Assembly: GCF_027012695.1 (NCBI RefSeq) | Contig: NZ_JALUYR010000017.1 | Span: 1 to 42,068 of the forward strand | Origin: Thermococcus sp. | GTDB lineage: Archaea; Methanobacteriota_B; Thermococci; Thermococcales; Thermococcaceae | Reading direction: 5' to 3' | Length of the DNA: 42,068 bases | In this document: piece by piece, positions 34,473 to 42,068 of the stretch | How the letters are laid out: each line of letters begins with the position of its first letter | Numbering within the stretch: the first letter of the stretch is position 1 | Program-made: the position numbers and the translations under genes | The notes under the pieces: generated by a model | Seen by the model: the letters and a program-made list of their open reading frames with translations, nothing else | Told to the model about the DNA's origin: nothing | The model's database searches: none

Positions 34473-35231
34473 TCAGTAATCCAGCCTTACGGGAATTCCC
34501 CTCTCAGCCAGAAACTTCTTCAGCTCGCCGACGGTGTATTCGTTGTAGTGGAATATTGACGCGGCTAAACCAGCCTCGGCTCCTGCTTTGAAGGCCTCGT
34601 AGAAGTGCTCCGGTTTCCCGGCTCCTCCAGAGGCTATTACCGGAATATCAACGGCACTTGCGACGGCTTTCGTCAGCGGTATGTCGAAGCCCTCCTTGGT
34701 TCCGTCGGTGTCCATGCTCGTCAGGAGTATCTCACCTGCCCCAAGTTGTTCAACGGTTTTTGCCCATTCTACAGCGTCAATCCCTCTCGCTTTCCTTCCC
34801 CCGTGGGTGTAGACCTCCCAGAAGGAGCCGTTCCACTTCGCGTCTATCGCCACCACGAGGTTCGCGGTTCCAACGACGCTCGCTATCTCCCTAACGAGTT
34901 CCGGCCTCTCGACTGCGGAAGTGTTTATGAACACCTTATCGGCCCCGCGTTTGATTATCTCCCTGGCCTCTTCGAGGGTTTTTATGCCTCCCCCGACGGT
35001 GAAGGGGACGTATATTTCCTCCGCAATTCTCTCAACGAGGTTGAGGAGTATTCCCCTCTTCTCGTAAGAGGCCGTAATGTCAAGAAAAACTATCTCGTCT
35101 ATGCCCTCCCTCTCGTAACGCTTGGCGAGCTCAACTGGGTCGCCGGCGTCTCGTATGTTCCTGAACTTGATTCCCTTCACGACCCGTCCTTCCTTTATGT
35201 CGAGTGCCGCGATTATCCTCTTCGCAAGCAT
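34473..35231 (-). CDS. hisF: Imidazole glycerol phosphate synthase, cyclase subunit
   Basis: TIM-barrel cyclase that uses ammonia from HisH to form IGP and AICAR. The 252-aa product has the two catalytic aspartates in [13 protein letters not shown] (about residue 11) and VAIDAKWNG (about 130), plus [10 protein letters not shown] and [14 protein letters not shown] phosphate-binding loops. Its start overlaps the end of hisA by 19 nt. Confidence 0.97.
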   Translation of the reverse strand: MLAKRIIAALDIKEGRVVKGIKFRNIRDAGDPVELAKRYEREGIDEIVFLDITASYEKRGILLNLVERIAEEIYVPFTVGGGIKTLEEAREIIKRGADKVFINTSAVERPELVREIASVVGTANLVVAIDAKWNGSFWEVYTHGGRKARGIDAVEWAKTVEQLGAGEILLTSMDTDGTKEGFDIPLTKAVASAVDIPVIASGGAGKPEHFYEAFKAGAEAGLAASIFHYNEYTVGELKKFLAERGIPVRLDY

Positions 35232-35911
35232 CTTGCCACCTCCAGAAGCTCCTCAAGAGACACCAAACCCTCGTAAAGGGCCTTCCCAACAATAACGCCG
35301 GAGAACCCGATTTCCTGGAGCTTTCTCAGGTCATCGGCACTTGAAACTCCTCCCGCGTAGATGAACTCCTCGTTTTCCCAGAAGCGCTCGATTTCCTCTA
35401 TCCCGGTGAGCGTTCCGTCCCGCTCAACGGAGGTGTAGATGAACCTGTCCACGTATTTCTTCAGAATCCCGTAGGCCTCTTTGACCTCCAGACCGCTTTC
35501 AACCCAGCCCTTTACGGCTATTCTTCCTCCCCTGGAGTCGAGGCTTACAGTTATCCCCTCGAAGTCCTGAGTGATTCGCTCCAGAAAGCCTATATCGAAG
35601 GCCTTCGTGCCTATTATGGCATTCTCAACGCCGATTTCGTAGGCTTTAGCGATTGCCTCGTAGCTCCTCAAACCCCCGCCCAGCTGAATCCTCAGGCCGG
35701 TTTCTTGGATTATTCTCTCGACTACGTCGAGGTTCTTCGGGAAGCCTTCGAAGGCCCCATCGAGGTCAACGACGTGAATCTTATCAACGAACTCGGCAAA
35801 ACGCTGGGCTATCCTCAAGGGGTCGCCGTAGACCCTGACCCTGTCTTTTCTGCCCTTGTAGAGCCTCACGGCCTTTCCGTCCATGAGGTCTATTGCTGGA
35901 TATACCTCCAT
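35213..35911 (-). CDS. hisA: ProFAR isomerase
   Basis: TIM-barrel isomerase for the Amadori rearrangement of ProFAR to PRFAR. The 232-aa product has [13 protein letters not shown] with the first catalytic Asp, [37 protein letters not shown] with the second Asp, [11 protein letters not shown] and [11 protein letters not shown]. Start ATG 35911 lies 2 nt after the stop of hisH. It is homologous to the adjacent hisF. Confidence 0.97.
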   Translation of the reverse strand: MEVYPAIDLMDGKAVRLYKGRKDRVRVYGDPLRIAQRFAEFVDKIHVVDLDGAFEGFPKNLDVVERIIQETGLRIQLGGGLRSYEAIAKAYEIGVENAIIGTKAFDIGFLERITQDFEGITVSLDSRGGRIAVKGWVESGLEVKEAYGILKKYVDRFIYTSVERDGTLTGIEEIERFWENEEFIYAGGVSSADDLRKLQEIGFSGVIVGKALYEGLVSLEELLEVARCLRRG

Positions 35912-35912
35912 T

Positions 35913-36506
35913 TCAAAGCCTCCTGAAGTTTCTCATCAGGATTAAGCCGTTCCTCCCGCTTTTTTCCGGGTGAAACTGCACCGCGTAAACGTTCTCCCTG
36001 CAGACGGCGGAAGTGAAGACTACCTTCTTCCCCTTGGATTCGTAGTCCGTAACTCCGGCAATTACGTCCTCTTCAGGCACCGCGTAGTAGGAGTGAACGA
36101 AGTAGAAGTAAGCACCGTCCTTTATTCCCTCAAAGAGGGGGCATTCCTTCCTTTTCCACAGCTGGTTCCATCCTATGTGTGGCGTTCTAACCCCCTGAAA
36201 CCTGAGCACTCTTCCCTCGAAGACCCCAAGGCCCGGTTTTCCCGGACTTTCCTCACTTTCCCGGAAGAGTAGCTGGAGGCCGAGGCATATCCCGAGGAAT
36301 GGCTTCCCCTCGTTTATCGCATCTATTATAACACCCCTAAGGGGTTCGAGCTTCTCAACCACCGCACCAAAGTTGCCCACGCCGGGAAGGACGAGCTTTT
36401 CTGCCCTCTCTATCTCGTAGGGGTCGTCTGTGATAACCCCCCCAAGGGCCTTTCTGACGTTGGCGAGGTTACCTATACCCAAATCCACTATCGCTATCAC
36501 CCTCAC
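35913..36506 (-). CDS. hisH: Imidazole glycerol phosphate synthase, glutaminase subunit
   Basis: Class I glutamine amidotransferase delivering ammonia to HisF. The 197-aa product has the nucleophile Cys in PFLGICLGLQLLF and the His and Glu of the triad in VQFHPEKSG. It starts with GTG overlapping the stop of hisB (GTGA). Confidence 0.97.
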   Translation of the reverse strand: MRVIAIVDLGIGNLANVRKALGGVITDDPYEIERAEKLVLPGVGNFGAVVEKLEPLRGVIIDAINEGKPFLGICLGLQLLFRESEESPGKPGLGVFEGRVLRFQGVRTPHIGWNQLWKRKECPLFEGIKDGAYFYFVHSYYAVPEEDVIAGVTDYESKGKKVVFTSAVCRENVYAVQFHPEKSGRNGLILMRNFRRL

Positions 36507-37039
36507 ACCTCCAGCAGGCCTTTTGTGCTCTCCAGCTTCTCGCTTTCTCCAATGGCCTCTCCAAGAGCTTTGCCGAGTCCCTTGAAGGTCGCCTCGATTA
36601 CGTGGTGCCCGTTAATCCCGCTCAGGGTCTTCACGTGGATTGTAGCCCTGAGGGAGCGCGCCAGCCCCCAGAGGAACTCCCTCACGAGGGCCTTCTCGAA
36701 GCCCGTTTCCCCCTCCTCGTAGGAGAGCTCAACGCTCACGTATGGCCTTCCCGAGATGTCCACGGCGACAATAACGAGGGCCTCATCCATAGGCATTATC
36801 GCGCTCCCGAAGCGCACAAACTTTTCCGGCAGTTTGGAGCGGAGCTCCTCCCCGAGGGTTATGCCGACGTCCTCCCAGAGGTGGTGCCTTAGGTCGTAGG
36901 TAGCCCTGACGCTCGCTTTTTTCCCCATGTAGTGGAAGAGCGTAACCAATAGGTGGTCGAGCACTCTATCGTTCGTCTCAATGTTTCCTTCCACTCCAAG
37001 CTGAACCTCCACGCTCGTTTCCCTCGTTTCCCTCTTCAT
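36503..37039 (-). CDS. hisB: Imidazoleglycerol-phosphate dehydratase
   Basis: Mn-dependent dehydratase producing imidazole acetol phosphate. The 178-aa product is the dehydratase alone, without the N-terminal histidinol-phosphatase domain of enterobacterial HisB. Metal motifs are [24 protein letters not shown] and [15 protein letters not shown]. It overlaps hisD by 4 nt. Confidence 0.96.
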   Translation of the reverse strand: MKRETRETSVEVQLGVEGNIETNDRVLDHLLVTLFHYMGKKASVRATYDLRHHLWEDVGITLGEELRSKLPEKFVRFGSAIMPMDEALVIVAVDISGRPYVSVELSYEEGETGFEKALVREFLWGLARSLRATIHVKTLSGINGHHVIEATFKGLGKALGEAIGESEKLESTKGLLEV

Positions 37040-38169
37040 CTCCTCACCTCCATGCTCCTCCTGTGGAGTTCCATGCCCTCTATCTCGGCCAGGCGTAGAC
37101 CCAGCTCCCTCTCCGCTAAGAACTCTTCCCTTCCCACCATTGCGAGGGTTATCGGTTTCACGAAGTCCCTAACTGTCAGAACACCGCTGAACCGGGCCGT
37201 TCCTCCCGTTGGAAGGACGTGGTTAACCCCGAGGAAGTAGTCGGCGGAGGGGACGGGCGTATATGGGCCGAGGTAAATCGCACCGGCGTTTTCAATGAGG
37301 TCAACTATTCCCATCGGGTTTTCGGTTATTATCTCAAGGTGTTCCGGCGCTATCTCGTTGACCTTTCTGGCGCACTCCTCAAGGGTCTCGCAGGTGATTA
37401 CCTCTACCCCCTCGCGGGAGCAGTATTCGGCGAGTTCTCTGGAGGTCGTTAGAAGCCACGCCCTGCTGTCCTTTCCGTGCTCAAGCTGGCTGAGTAAATC
37501 CGCCAAAACGTATTCCTTATCCGCGCTTTCATCCGCTATCACCGCTATTTCCGAGGGTCCCGCGAGGCTGTCTATCCCAACAACTCCGAAGACCTGCCTC
37601 TTGGCCTCGTTCACGAACCTGTTTCCGGGCCCGAATATCTTGTCCACCTTTTCCATGCCGATGCCGTAGGCCATAGCCCCTATCGCTTGAACACCGCCGA
37701 GCTTGTAGACCTCGCTTATGCCGAGCTTTTTGGCAACGTAGAGGACGTAGGGGTTCACCTTCCCGTCCTTCGGCGGGATTGTAACGGCAATCTCCTTGAC
37801 CCCTGCTATTCTCGCTGGAACTGCGACCATCATGAGGGTTGAAGGTAGCGGTTTTCCCCCGGGGACGTAGATACCTATCCTCCTTATCGGCCGGTATATG
37901 AGGCCGTAAAGCGAGCCGTTTTTAATGAAAAGCTCGTCCTTTGGTTTTTGCCTTTCGTGATAGTCCCAGAGCCTTTTGATTGTCCTCTCGATAATTTCCC
38001 TGTCCTTCTCAGGGATAACTTCCTCCGCCTCTTGGAACTCCTCCTCGCTGACCCTGAAGGGGCCGTCAAAACCGTCAAACCTTCTGGAGTACTCCCTAAC
38101 GGCTTCGATTCCCCTTTCGCGTATGTCCCTAAGTATCTCGGCGACGTAACTTTCAAGCTCAAAATCCAT
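37036..38169 (-). CDS. hisD: Histidinol dehydrogenase
   Basis: Zn- and NAD-dependent oxidation of histidinol to histidine, the last two steps. The 377-aa product has [78 protein letters not shown] and [12 protein letters not shown] with the catalytic Glu-His pair. It is shorter than bacterial HisD (about 430 aa), mainly at the N-terminus. It overlaps hisG by 11 nt. Confidence 0.97.
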   Translation of the reverse strand: MDFELESYVAEILRDIRERGIEAVREYSRRFDGFDGPFRVSEEEFQEAEEVIPEKDREIIERTIKRLWDYHERQKPKDELFIKNGSLYGLIYRPIRRIGIYVPGGKPLPSTLMMVAVPARIAGVKEIAVTIPPKDGKVNPYVLYVAKKLGISEVYKLGGVQAIGAMAYGIGMEKVDKIFGPGNRFVNEAKRQVFGVVGIDSLAGPSEIAVIADESADKEYVLADLLSQLEHGKDSRAWLLTTSRELAEYCSREGVEVITCETLEECARKVNEIAPEHLEIITENPMGIVDLIENAGAIYLGPYTPVPSADYFLGVNHVLPTGGTARFSGVLTVRDFVKPITLAMVGREEFLAERELGLRLAEIEGMELHRRSMEVRR

Positions 38170-38776
38170 CTTTAATCACCTCCTTTATCGAAAAAACGAG
38201 CTCGTTTATCTCCTCAAACTTGGTTTTCTGAGAAATTCTGTTGACGAGGAGCTGGGCCGAAACGTCCATGACCTTCTCAACTTCAACGAGGCCGTTCGCC
38301 CTCAGTGTTTCCCCGGTTTCCACTATATCAACGATTGCATCGGCTATGCCGACCTTCGGAGCCAGCTCCACGCTCCCGCTGAGCTTCAGGATTTCCACAT
38401 CAACTCCCAGCCTTGAGAAGTACTCCCTCGTTATTCTCTCGTATTTGGTGGCAACCCTATAGCCGTCCATCTCTTCCGGTGAGACCACCCTTTCCCGGGG
38501 CATTGCGAGACTGAGACGGCACTTTCCGAATGGAAGCTCCAGCGGGACGAAAACGTCGCTTTTCCGTTCTTCAACAACGTCGCTTCCCGAAATACCGAGG
38601 TCAACCCCGTGTTCAACGTAAACAGGGACATCGAAAGCCCTCGCGACTAAAACTTCATTGCCGTTGAACCTCTCAATGAGCCGTCTCTTGCCGGGCTTTT
38701 GGACATCGTAACCGGCTTTTCTAAGGACTTCAAGGGAACCTTTGAGGAGACGCCCCTTTGGAAGAACGAACCTCAT
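38159..38776 (-). CDS. hisG: ATP phosphoribosyltransferase, short form catalytic subunit
   Basis: First step: ATP + PRPP to phosphoribosyl-ATP. The 205-aa product starts [24 protein letters not shown] and has [23 protein letters not shown] and the PRPP-binding loop [22 protein letters not shown]. It lacks the C-terminal allosteric domain of long HisG, so it needs HisZ, encoded directly upstream with a 4-nt overlap. Feedback inhibition by histidine should act through that complex. Confidence 0.97.
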   Translation of the reverse strand: MRFVLPKGRLLKGSLEVLRKAGYDVQKPGKRRLIERFNGNEVLVARAFDVPVYVEHGVDLGISGSDVVEERKSDVFVPLELPFGKCRLSLAMPRERVVSPEEMDGYRVATKYERITREYFSRLGVDVEILKLSGSVELAPKVGIADAIVDIVETGETLRANGLVEVEKVMDVSAQLLVNRISQKTKFEEINELVFSIKEVIKDGF

Positions 38777-39654
38777 CTTTCCACCTCCACGGGGATTCCG
38801 AGTTTTACGAGCCTCTTAGCTTCCCTGTATGCACTCACCGGATCCTTCGAAGAAAGCCTTGTTCTCCCCCTCGTCTTTCCAGTGTAGAGCCTTGAAAGGG
38901 CCACCATATCAAGATAGAAACCGGCAGCAGGTTTTTCACCGACCGAGTATTCCCCACCGCCGCCTATCGGCTTTCCAACCTTAGGGGAGTATATTTCGAA
39001 GATGATGTCCGTGTAGTAGGGCAGCGGCCTGACCGTTCCGAGGTCTATGAAGACCCTTTCATCGTCCACTATCTCCAAAAGCAGGTCGAGTTTCTCAAAA
39101 CCGCTCTTCCTTCCTCGGAAGTTAAAGAGGCGCCAGAGTTCCTCCTTCTTCTCTTCAGGGATGGGAAGCCGGTCTATCGGCTCAAAGTTCCTCTTAATGA
39201 GTGCACTGAAAACAACGTCCCTGAATTCCTTAATTTCCTCTGTGGCTCTCCTCCACACCTCGAGGCTGCCGATGTCTATGTAGAACTCATCAACACCGAG
39301 GGCCTCCAGCGCCGTTATCGCCACAACTATCGGTTCCACGAGACTTCCTTCCGGAAATCCTATCATCTCGATCCCGGCCTGCCATTCCCCCCTCGTTGAG
39401 CCGTTCAGAACCTCTGTTATGTAGAACAGCCTTATGGACTCGTCGGAGAAGGCCCTCATTATCCTCGACGTCGGATCGGGGTTTATGAGGTGGAATCTGT
39501 TGTCGTAGGCCAGCTTGGTTCCCTTCCTTATTTCCGGCGAGTACTCCTCTATTGCCGGAAAAGTCACCTCGCGGTAGCCCCAGAGTTCGAAAACACCCCT
39601 CAGACGGTTCCCAATCTCCGCTAACCTGAGATAGTCCTCTATGGAACGTCTCAA
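38773..39654 (-). CDS. hisZ: ATP phosphoribosyltransferase regulatory subunit HisZ
   Basis: Histidyl-tRNA-synthetase-like subunit that activates short HisG and senses histidine. The 293-aa product has class II synthetase core segments ([96 protein letters not shown]) but no anticodon-binding domain. It is the first gene of the operon and starts with TTG at 39652-39654, with no nearby ATG in frame. AGGGGGTG (39660-39667, minus strand) is its Shine-Dalgarno site, 5 nt from the start. The 42 nt upstream separate it from the histidine-rich leader ORF. Confidence 0.93.
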   Translation of the reverse strand: MRRSIEDYLRLAEIGNRLRGVFELWGYREVTFPAIEEYSPEIRKGTKLAYDNRFHLINPDPTSRIMRAFSDESIRLFYITEVLNGSTRGEWQAGIEMIGFPEGSLVEPIVVAITALEALGVDEFYIDIGSLEVWRRATEEIKEFRDVVFSALIKRNFEPIDRLPIPEEKKEELWRLFNFRGRKSGFEKLDLLLEIVDDERVFIDLGTVRPLPYYTDIIFEIYSPKVGKPIGGGGEYSVGEKPAAGFYLDMVALSRLYTGKTRGRTRLSSKDPVSAYREAKRLVKLGIPVEVER

Positions 39655-39659
39655 GAGAA

Positions 39660-39708
39660 CACCCCCTGCTGGATTATGACGGAATGGACATCCTGCTTAG
39701 AAGAGGTG
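39660..39708 (-). promoter_or_regulatory. Possible attenuation duplex: leader His codons pair with hisZ Shine-Dalgarno
   Basis: On the minus strand CACCUCUU (39701-39708, the end of the leader ORF) and AGGGGGUG (39660-39667, the hisZ Shine-Dalgarno) form 8 consecutive pairs with two G-U wobbles, enclosing 33 nt. In that loop GGAU and AUCC could form a small helix. A ribosome paused on the His codons would prevent this pairing. Confidence 0.45.
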
Positions 39709-39792
39709 ATGATGGCAGTGGCTCACCCAGTTGGGATTTAGGATCTCAAGGGCTTCCAATCCGGATGAAGCTGTAGTTCCGACCATTGCCAT
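39697..39792 (-). CDS. Putative his operon leader peptide (31 aa, His-rich end)
   Basis: ORF of 31 codons from ATG 39790-39792 to TAA 39697-39699. It reads MAMVGTTASSGLEALEILN, then PNWVS, and its last seven residues are H-C-H-H-H-L-F, so four of the last seven codons are histidine. The predicted transcript start from the TATA box at 39815-39827 falls about 3 nt upstream of the ATG, so translation would be leaderless. The last three sense codons (CAC CUC UU) can pair with the hisZ Shine-Dalgarno site. Position, composition and promoter spacing all fit a histidine-sensing leader peptide. Translation and regulation are inferred. Confidence 0.65.
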   Translation of the reverse strand: MAMVGTTASSGLEALEILNPNWVSHCHHHLF

Positions 39793-39814
39793 CGCCGGCC
39801 CAAGTTGGAGTTCT

Positions 39815-39827
39815 CCTAAATAAACCT
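39815..39827 (-). promoter_or_regulatory. TATA box of the histidine operon
   Basis: AGGTTTATTTAGG on the minus strand, preceded by a GGGAC run. It predicts transcription starting near 39795, just before the leader ORF and about 140 nt upstream of hisZ. No better TATA box lies closer to hisZ. Confidence 0.65.
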
Positions 39828-39852
39828 GTCCCAAAGTATCCCGACTATCCGG

Positions 39853-39860
39853 CAAAAAGA
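39853..39860 (-). terminator. T tract after the phosphatase gene
   Basis: TCTTTTTG on the minus strand lies about 30 nt past the stop of the phosphatase gene and before the his promoter. It is a likely intrinsic terminator separating the two transcripts. Confidence 0.4.
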
Positions 39861-39888
39861 GACAAGTAATAGGTTCGCATTTCGTCGT

Positions 39889-40341
39889 TTATCCAATTCC
39901 AAGGAATTCCTCGAGAACCTTCAGAACAGCTATCTGCTCATCGCTCTCCACCGCCCCGGGCCTTACAGAGCGGACCCTTCTCAGAGCTTCCCTGAGCGGA
40001 ATCCCCTTCGAGTACATGAGCCAGGCAACTGCCACCGTCCCGCTCCTGCCAAGGCCCCCAAAGCAGTGGATCAGGACCTTTTTCCCGTCCCAGACCCGTT
40101 TTTCAATCCAGCGGAGGATTCCGAGGAGCTGAGAAAAAGAGGGTGCCCCAAAATCGGGTATTGGGCTGTGGAGGGCCTCAACTCCCCTCTCCTCCCACTC
40201 TTCGAGGGGGTAGGGAAGCTCGTAATCCTCGACGAGAACAACGACGGCTTTAAACTCCCTGGCCACCGCATCAAGCTCTCCTTCCGTCGGCATCCTTGAG
40301 AAGGCAACGTTCTCATCTACGAACCTTGCCGAGGGCCACAT
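39889..40341 (-). CDS. Dual-specificity/tyrosine protein phosphatase
   Basis: 150 aa cysteine-based phosphatase. The active-site loop is HCFGGLGRSGT (CX5R with Cys at about residue 92 and Arg six positions on), and the general-acid Asp probably lies in HSPIPDFGAPS. The C-terminal EALRRVRSVRPGAVESDEQ segment matches the Q-loop region of dual-specificity phosphatases. It resembles the archaeal PTPs characterised from Thermococcus and Sulfolobus. A TATA box CCTTAAATTACC near 40368-40379 overlaps the end of the upstream nitrilase gene. The cellular substrates are unknown. Confidence 0.92.
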   Translation of the reverse strand: MWPSARFVDENVAFSRMPTEGELDAVAREFKAVVVLVEDYELPYPLEEWEERGVEALHSPIPDFGAPSFSQLLGILRWIEKRVWDGKKVLIHCFGGLGRSGTVAVAWLMYSKGIPLREALRRVRSVRPGAVESDEQIAVLKVLEEFLGIG

Positions 40342-40374
40342 TCTTATCCCCTGAATCCTTGATGCGCGGGTAAT

Positions 40375-41043
40375 TTAAGGTTGCTCCCAGACCAGGGTTT
40401 TCTCACCATCTGTTGAGGCAAGAAGGGTTCCGTTTTCGTCGAAAACCCAGGCTCCGCCCGGCGGATAGCTGTTCACGATGAAGGCCCTTACTCCGAGGAG
40501 CTTAACCCTCTCCGCCATCGCCCCAACGTCCTCCTCGTTTGGCTGGCCGTAGTCCGGCGAGTACTCCATCGGCACGAAGAGATAAGCTGGCCTTTTCCGC
40601 CTCACCCACTTGAGGATGCGCTTGTTGTAGAGGTCGCCGCAGATGATTACCGCGACCTTCCCGAACTCCGTTTTCGCCGTCCTGACTGTGTTGCCCGTGC
40701 AGAACTCGTAAGGTTCCTGAAACTTGCGGTGCTTTAGGAGAACCTCTCTGTTTCTGCCGATTAAAAGCGCGGAGTTGTAAACGCAGTTTTTGTACGGCTC
40801 AAGGAGGCCAAAGACGACGTAAACACCGTTTTCCTTAGCGAGTCTGCTCACCCGTTCGACTATCTCATCGTAAAGCCCCGCTCCAGAAAAGTCCCTCTCC
40901 TCGAAACCGGTGAGGCAGTATTCGGGAAACACTACGAAGTCGGGATTATACGTCAGAGCCCCGCTGAAGCGCCTCTCGAACTCGGCCCAGTTGGCGCTGA
41001 AGTCTCCAGTCTTAACCCCCATCGGAATTAACGCGACCCTCAT
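40375..41043 (-). CDS. Carbon-nitrogen hydrolase (nitrilase superfamily)
   Basis: 222 aa with the catalytic triad of the superfamily: Glu in VVFPEYCLTGFEE (about residue 41), Lys in LLKHRKFQEPYE (about 106) and Cys in VIICGDLYNKR (about 136). It hydrolyses or condenses amides; the exact substrate is unknown. It is somewhat shorter than typical members (about 260 aa). Its start abuts the stop of the upstream membrane-anchored protein gene (the two share position 41043), so they are likely co-transcribed. Confidence 0.9.
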   Translation of the reverse strand: MRVALIPMGVKTGDFSANWAEFERRFSGALTYNPDFVVFPEYCLTGFEERDFSGAGLYDEIVERVSRLAKENGVYVVFGLLEPYKNCVYNSALLIGRNREVLLKHRKFQEPYEFCTGNTVRTAKTEFGKVAVIICGDLYNKRILKWVRRKRPAYLFVPMEYSPDYGQPNEEDVGAMAERVKLLGVRAFIVNSYPPGGAWVFDENGTLLASTDGEKTLVWEQP

Positions 41044-41570
41044 TACTGCACCTCCAGCTTCTCAGAGGTCTGGAAAATCTTCTCGACAAGTTTCGGAGGT
41101 AGATCGTCCGGATTCTGATATTTTGTTACCTCTCCTATAAGATTGTCGAGCTCCTTGAGCGTTTCAAGGTTCTTCTCGATGAGAACTTTCCTCCTCGTGG
41201 AGTTGCTGAAGCTGACTGCTTGAAAAAACAAATGGCAGTTAGACATAGCCGAGAACATTAGCTGAAATCTCTCGTCATTCTTGTACGCCTGGAGGAGGCC
41301 GAAAGTGTCTTCAAGGTGCTCGGCCCTGATGGAGTATGCACGGGCATAGAAAACCACGAGGTCATCAGAAGCGTTCTCGCGAAGGAGGTACTCAAAGGTT
41401 CCGCCGACGTCGGAGAGTCCTCTGGCGTCCTTCAAGCCATAGAGGTAAACAGACGTTAGCAGGCTCTCCTCACCTTTTCGGCAGCTCCACAGGGCGTATG
41501 AAGAGAAGAGCAGAACGATGAACGTAACCACCAAGACCACAACGTGGCTTTTTCTTCTCGTTCGTATCAC
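41043..41570 (-). CDS. Membrane-anchored protein of unknown function
   Basis: About 175 aa: a basic start (IRTRRKSH), one membrane helix (VVVLVVTFIVLLFSSYALW) and a helical exterior domain (SLLTSVYLYGLKDARGL ... LEDTFGLLQAYKNDERFQLMFSAMSNCHLFFQAVSF ... KNLETLKELDNLIGEVTKYQ). I recognise no family. GTG 41570 is chosen because a TATA-like GGTTTTAAG on the minus strand (about 41596-41604) puts the transcript start just before it; longer open frame to 41630 or 41696 runs into the divergent gene's promoter. Confidence in the start is moderate. Confidence 0.6.
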   Translation of the reverse strand: MIRTRRKSHVVVLVVTFIVLLFSSYALWSCRKGEESLLTSVYLYGLKDARGLSDVGGTFEYLLRENASDDLVVFYARAYSIRAEHLEDTFGLLQAYKNDERFQLMFSAMSNCHLFFQAVSFSNSTRRKVLIEKNLETLKELDNLIGEVTKYQNPDDLPPKLVEKIFQTSEKLEVQ

Positions 41571-41653
41571 CCGTTTACCACTACCCGCAAAAATCTTAAA
41601 ACCTTTTCCGCGATTCCTCAAAATAACCATGAGAGTGTCACGGGGGACTTCGA

Positions 41654-42068
41654 ATGAGAACCCACTCCTTCGGCGTTGAGACGGTTCCGGTTGCACTCGC
41701 CGGCGACCTGCTCGTCGGGAGCGTCCACGACGGGAAGGCCTACAAAATCATGCTCGCGAGGATTGACGGTGAAGAGATAAAAGGGCTGAAGTTCCTCTCG
41801 GGCAAAAACGACTGGGAAGGCCACAGCGTGGCAAAGCTCGAGGACGGCTACCTCATCGGTGGTGCCGCTGAAGGAAGGGCAACACCGGACGGGGGCGAGG
41901 GATGGAAGGGCTACGTAGCGAGGCTTGACGCGAACCTCAAAGTCCTATGGGAGAGAAAGCTAAAAATCCTCGGCAACGAGGCCCTTTACTCGATTCTGCC
42001 CGATAAGAGCGGTGCTTTCATAGCGGGTGAAACCTCCGACGAGAGGGGCAGGGGCTTTTTCATCGGGA
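41654..42068 (+). CDS. Predicted beta-propeller-like protein, 3' end cut by window edge
   Basis: 138 codons visible from ATG 41654, behind GGGGGA. The product has repeated strands of the type VALAGDLLVGSVHDGKAYKIMLARIDGEEIKGLKFL, SVAKLEDGYLIGGAAEGRATPDGGEGWKGYVARLDANLKVLWERKL and ILPDKSGAFIAGETSDERGRGFFIG. These ~45-residue units (gGyliaG ... d.dGyvarLDanlkv.W) are typical of archaeal propeller repeats. No signal peptide is seen at this start. It diverges from the membrane-anchored gene; a TATA-like CTTAAAACC lies at about 41595-41603. Confidence 0.75.
   Translation, partial: MRTHSFGVETVPVALAGDLLVGSVHDGKAYKIMLARIDGEEIKGLKFLSGKNDWEGHSVAKLEDGYLIGGAAEGRATPDGGEGWKGYVARLDANLKVLWERKLKILGNEALYSILPDKSGAFIAGETSDERGRGFFIG

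Noticed and set aside
39661..39699. Rho-independent-style terminator between the leader ORF and hisZ
   Set aside because: No T tract follows any stem there, so transcription attenuation is not supported; only translation-level control is proposed.

Overview
The window is a gene-dense, GC-rich archaeal chromosome segment that looks like a hyperthermophilic euryarchaeon of the order Thermococcales, most likely Thermococcus. The evidence is TFB, FEN-1 with a C-terminal PIP box, eIF6, ribosomal proteins L39e/L31e/LX/S19e, a PDCD5-type DNA-binding protein, ADP-forming acyl-CoA synthetase, an Hsp20-Cdc48 pair behind a Phr-like operator, TATA boxes about 25-30 nt upstream of short or absent leaders, and GGTG-type ribosome binding sites. 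No tRNA, rRNA, CRISPR array, insertion sequence or prophage was seen.

Layout. 1-2800: seryl-tRNA synthetase (cut by the window edge), MoeA and a very acidic 50-aa protein, all on the minus strand. 2900-6600: an RNase H-fold protein overlapping the first Cdc48 ATPase, then a PRC-barrel protein. 6600-10300: a phosphoesterase, a large membrane protein and an ADP-forming acyl-CoA synthetase alpha subunit. 10460-13530: a PsiE-like membrane protein and FEN-1, converging on TFB, a small unknown and PDCD5. 13600-18400: translation genes (CRM-domain protein, S19e; L39e, L31e, eIF6, LX), interrupted by a secreted protein, a VapBC-type pair and a PP-loop protein. 18500-21450: methylmalonyl-CoA mutase large subunit and a decayed ABC transporter. 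21500-25850: an MBL-fold protein, then Hsp20 and a second Cdc48. 25900-32100: small housekeeping genes (JAMM peptidase, MobB with an Fe-S tail, LSm, MptE, Mut7-C, PhnP-like MBL, nitroreductase) and one decayed ORF. 32100-39830: a complete histidine operon. 39889-42068: a protein phosphatase, a nitrilase-family enzyme, a membrane-anchored protein and the start of a predicted beta-propeller protein.

How they work together. The minus-strand histidine cluster reads hisZ-hisG-hisD-hisB-hisH-hisA-hisF-hisIE-hisC plus an overlapping HAD phosphatase that could supply the otherwise missing histidinol-phosphatase step. All steps from PRPP to histidine are then covered by one transcript. The two Cdc48 paralogues, 19.4 kb apart in the same orientation, share a 695-bp block that is identical at every position compared, pointing to recent gene conversion of the second ATPase domain.

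Most interesting point. Between a well-placed TATA box and hisZ lies a 31-codon ORF, apparently leaderless, with four histidines among its last seven residues. Its His-Leu-Phe codons can base-pair with the hisZ Shine-Dalgarno sequence. This looks like a histidine-sensing leader peptide (translational attenuation) in an archaeon. A second leader feature is a GC-rich hairpin that holds the Shine-Dalgarno sequence of hsp20 in its loop.
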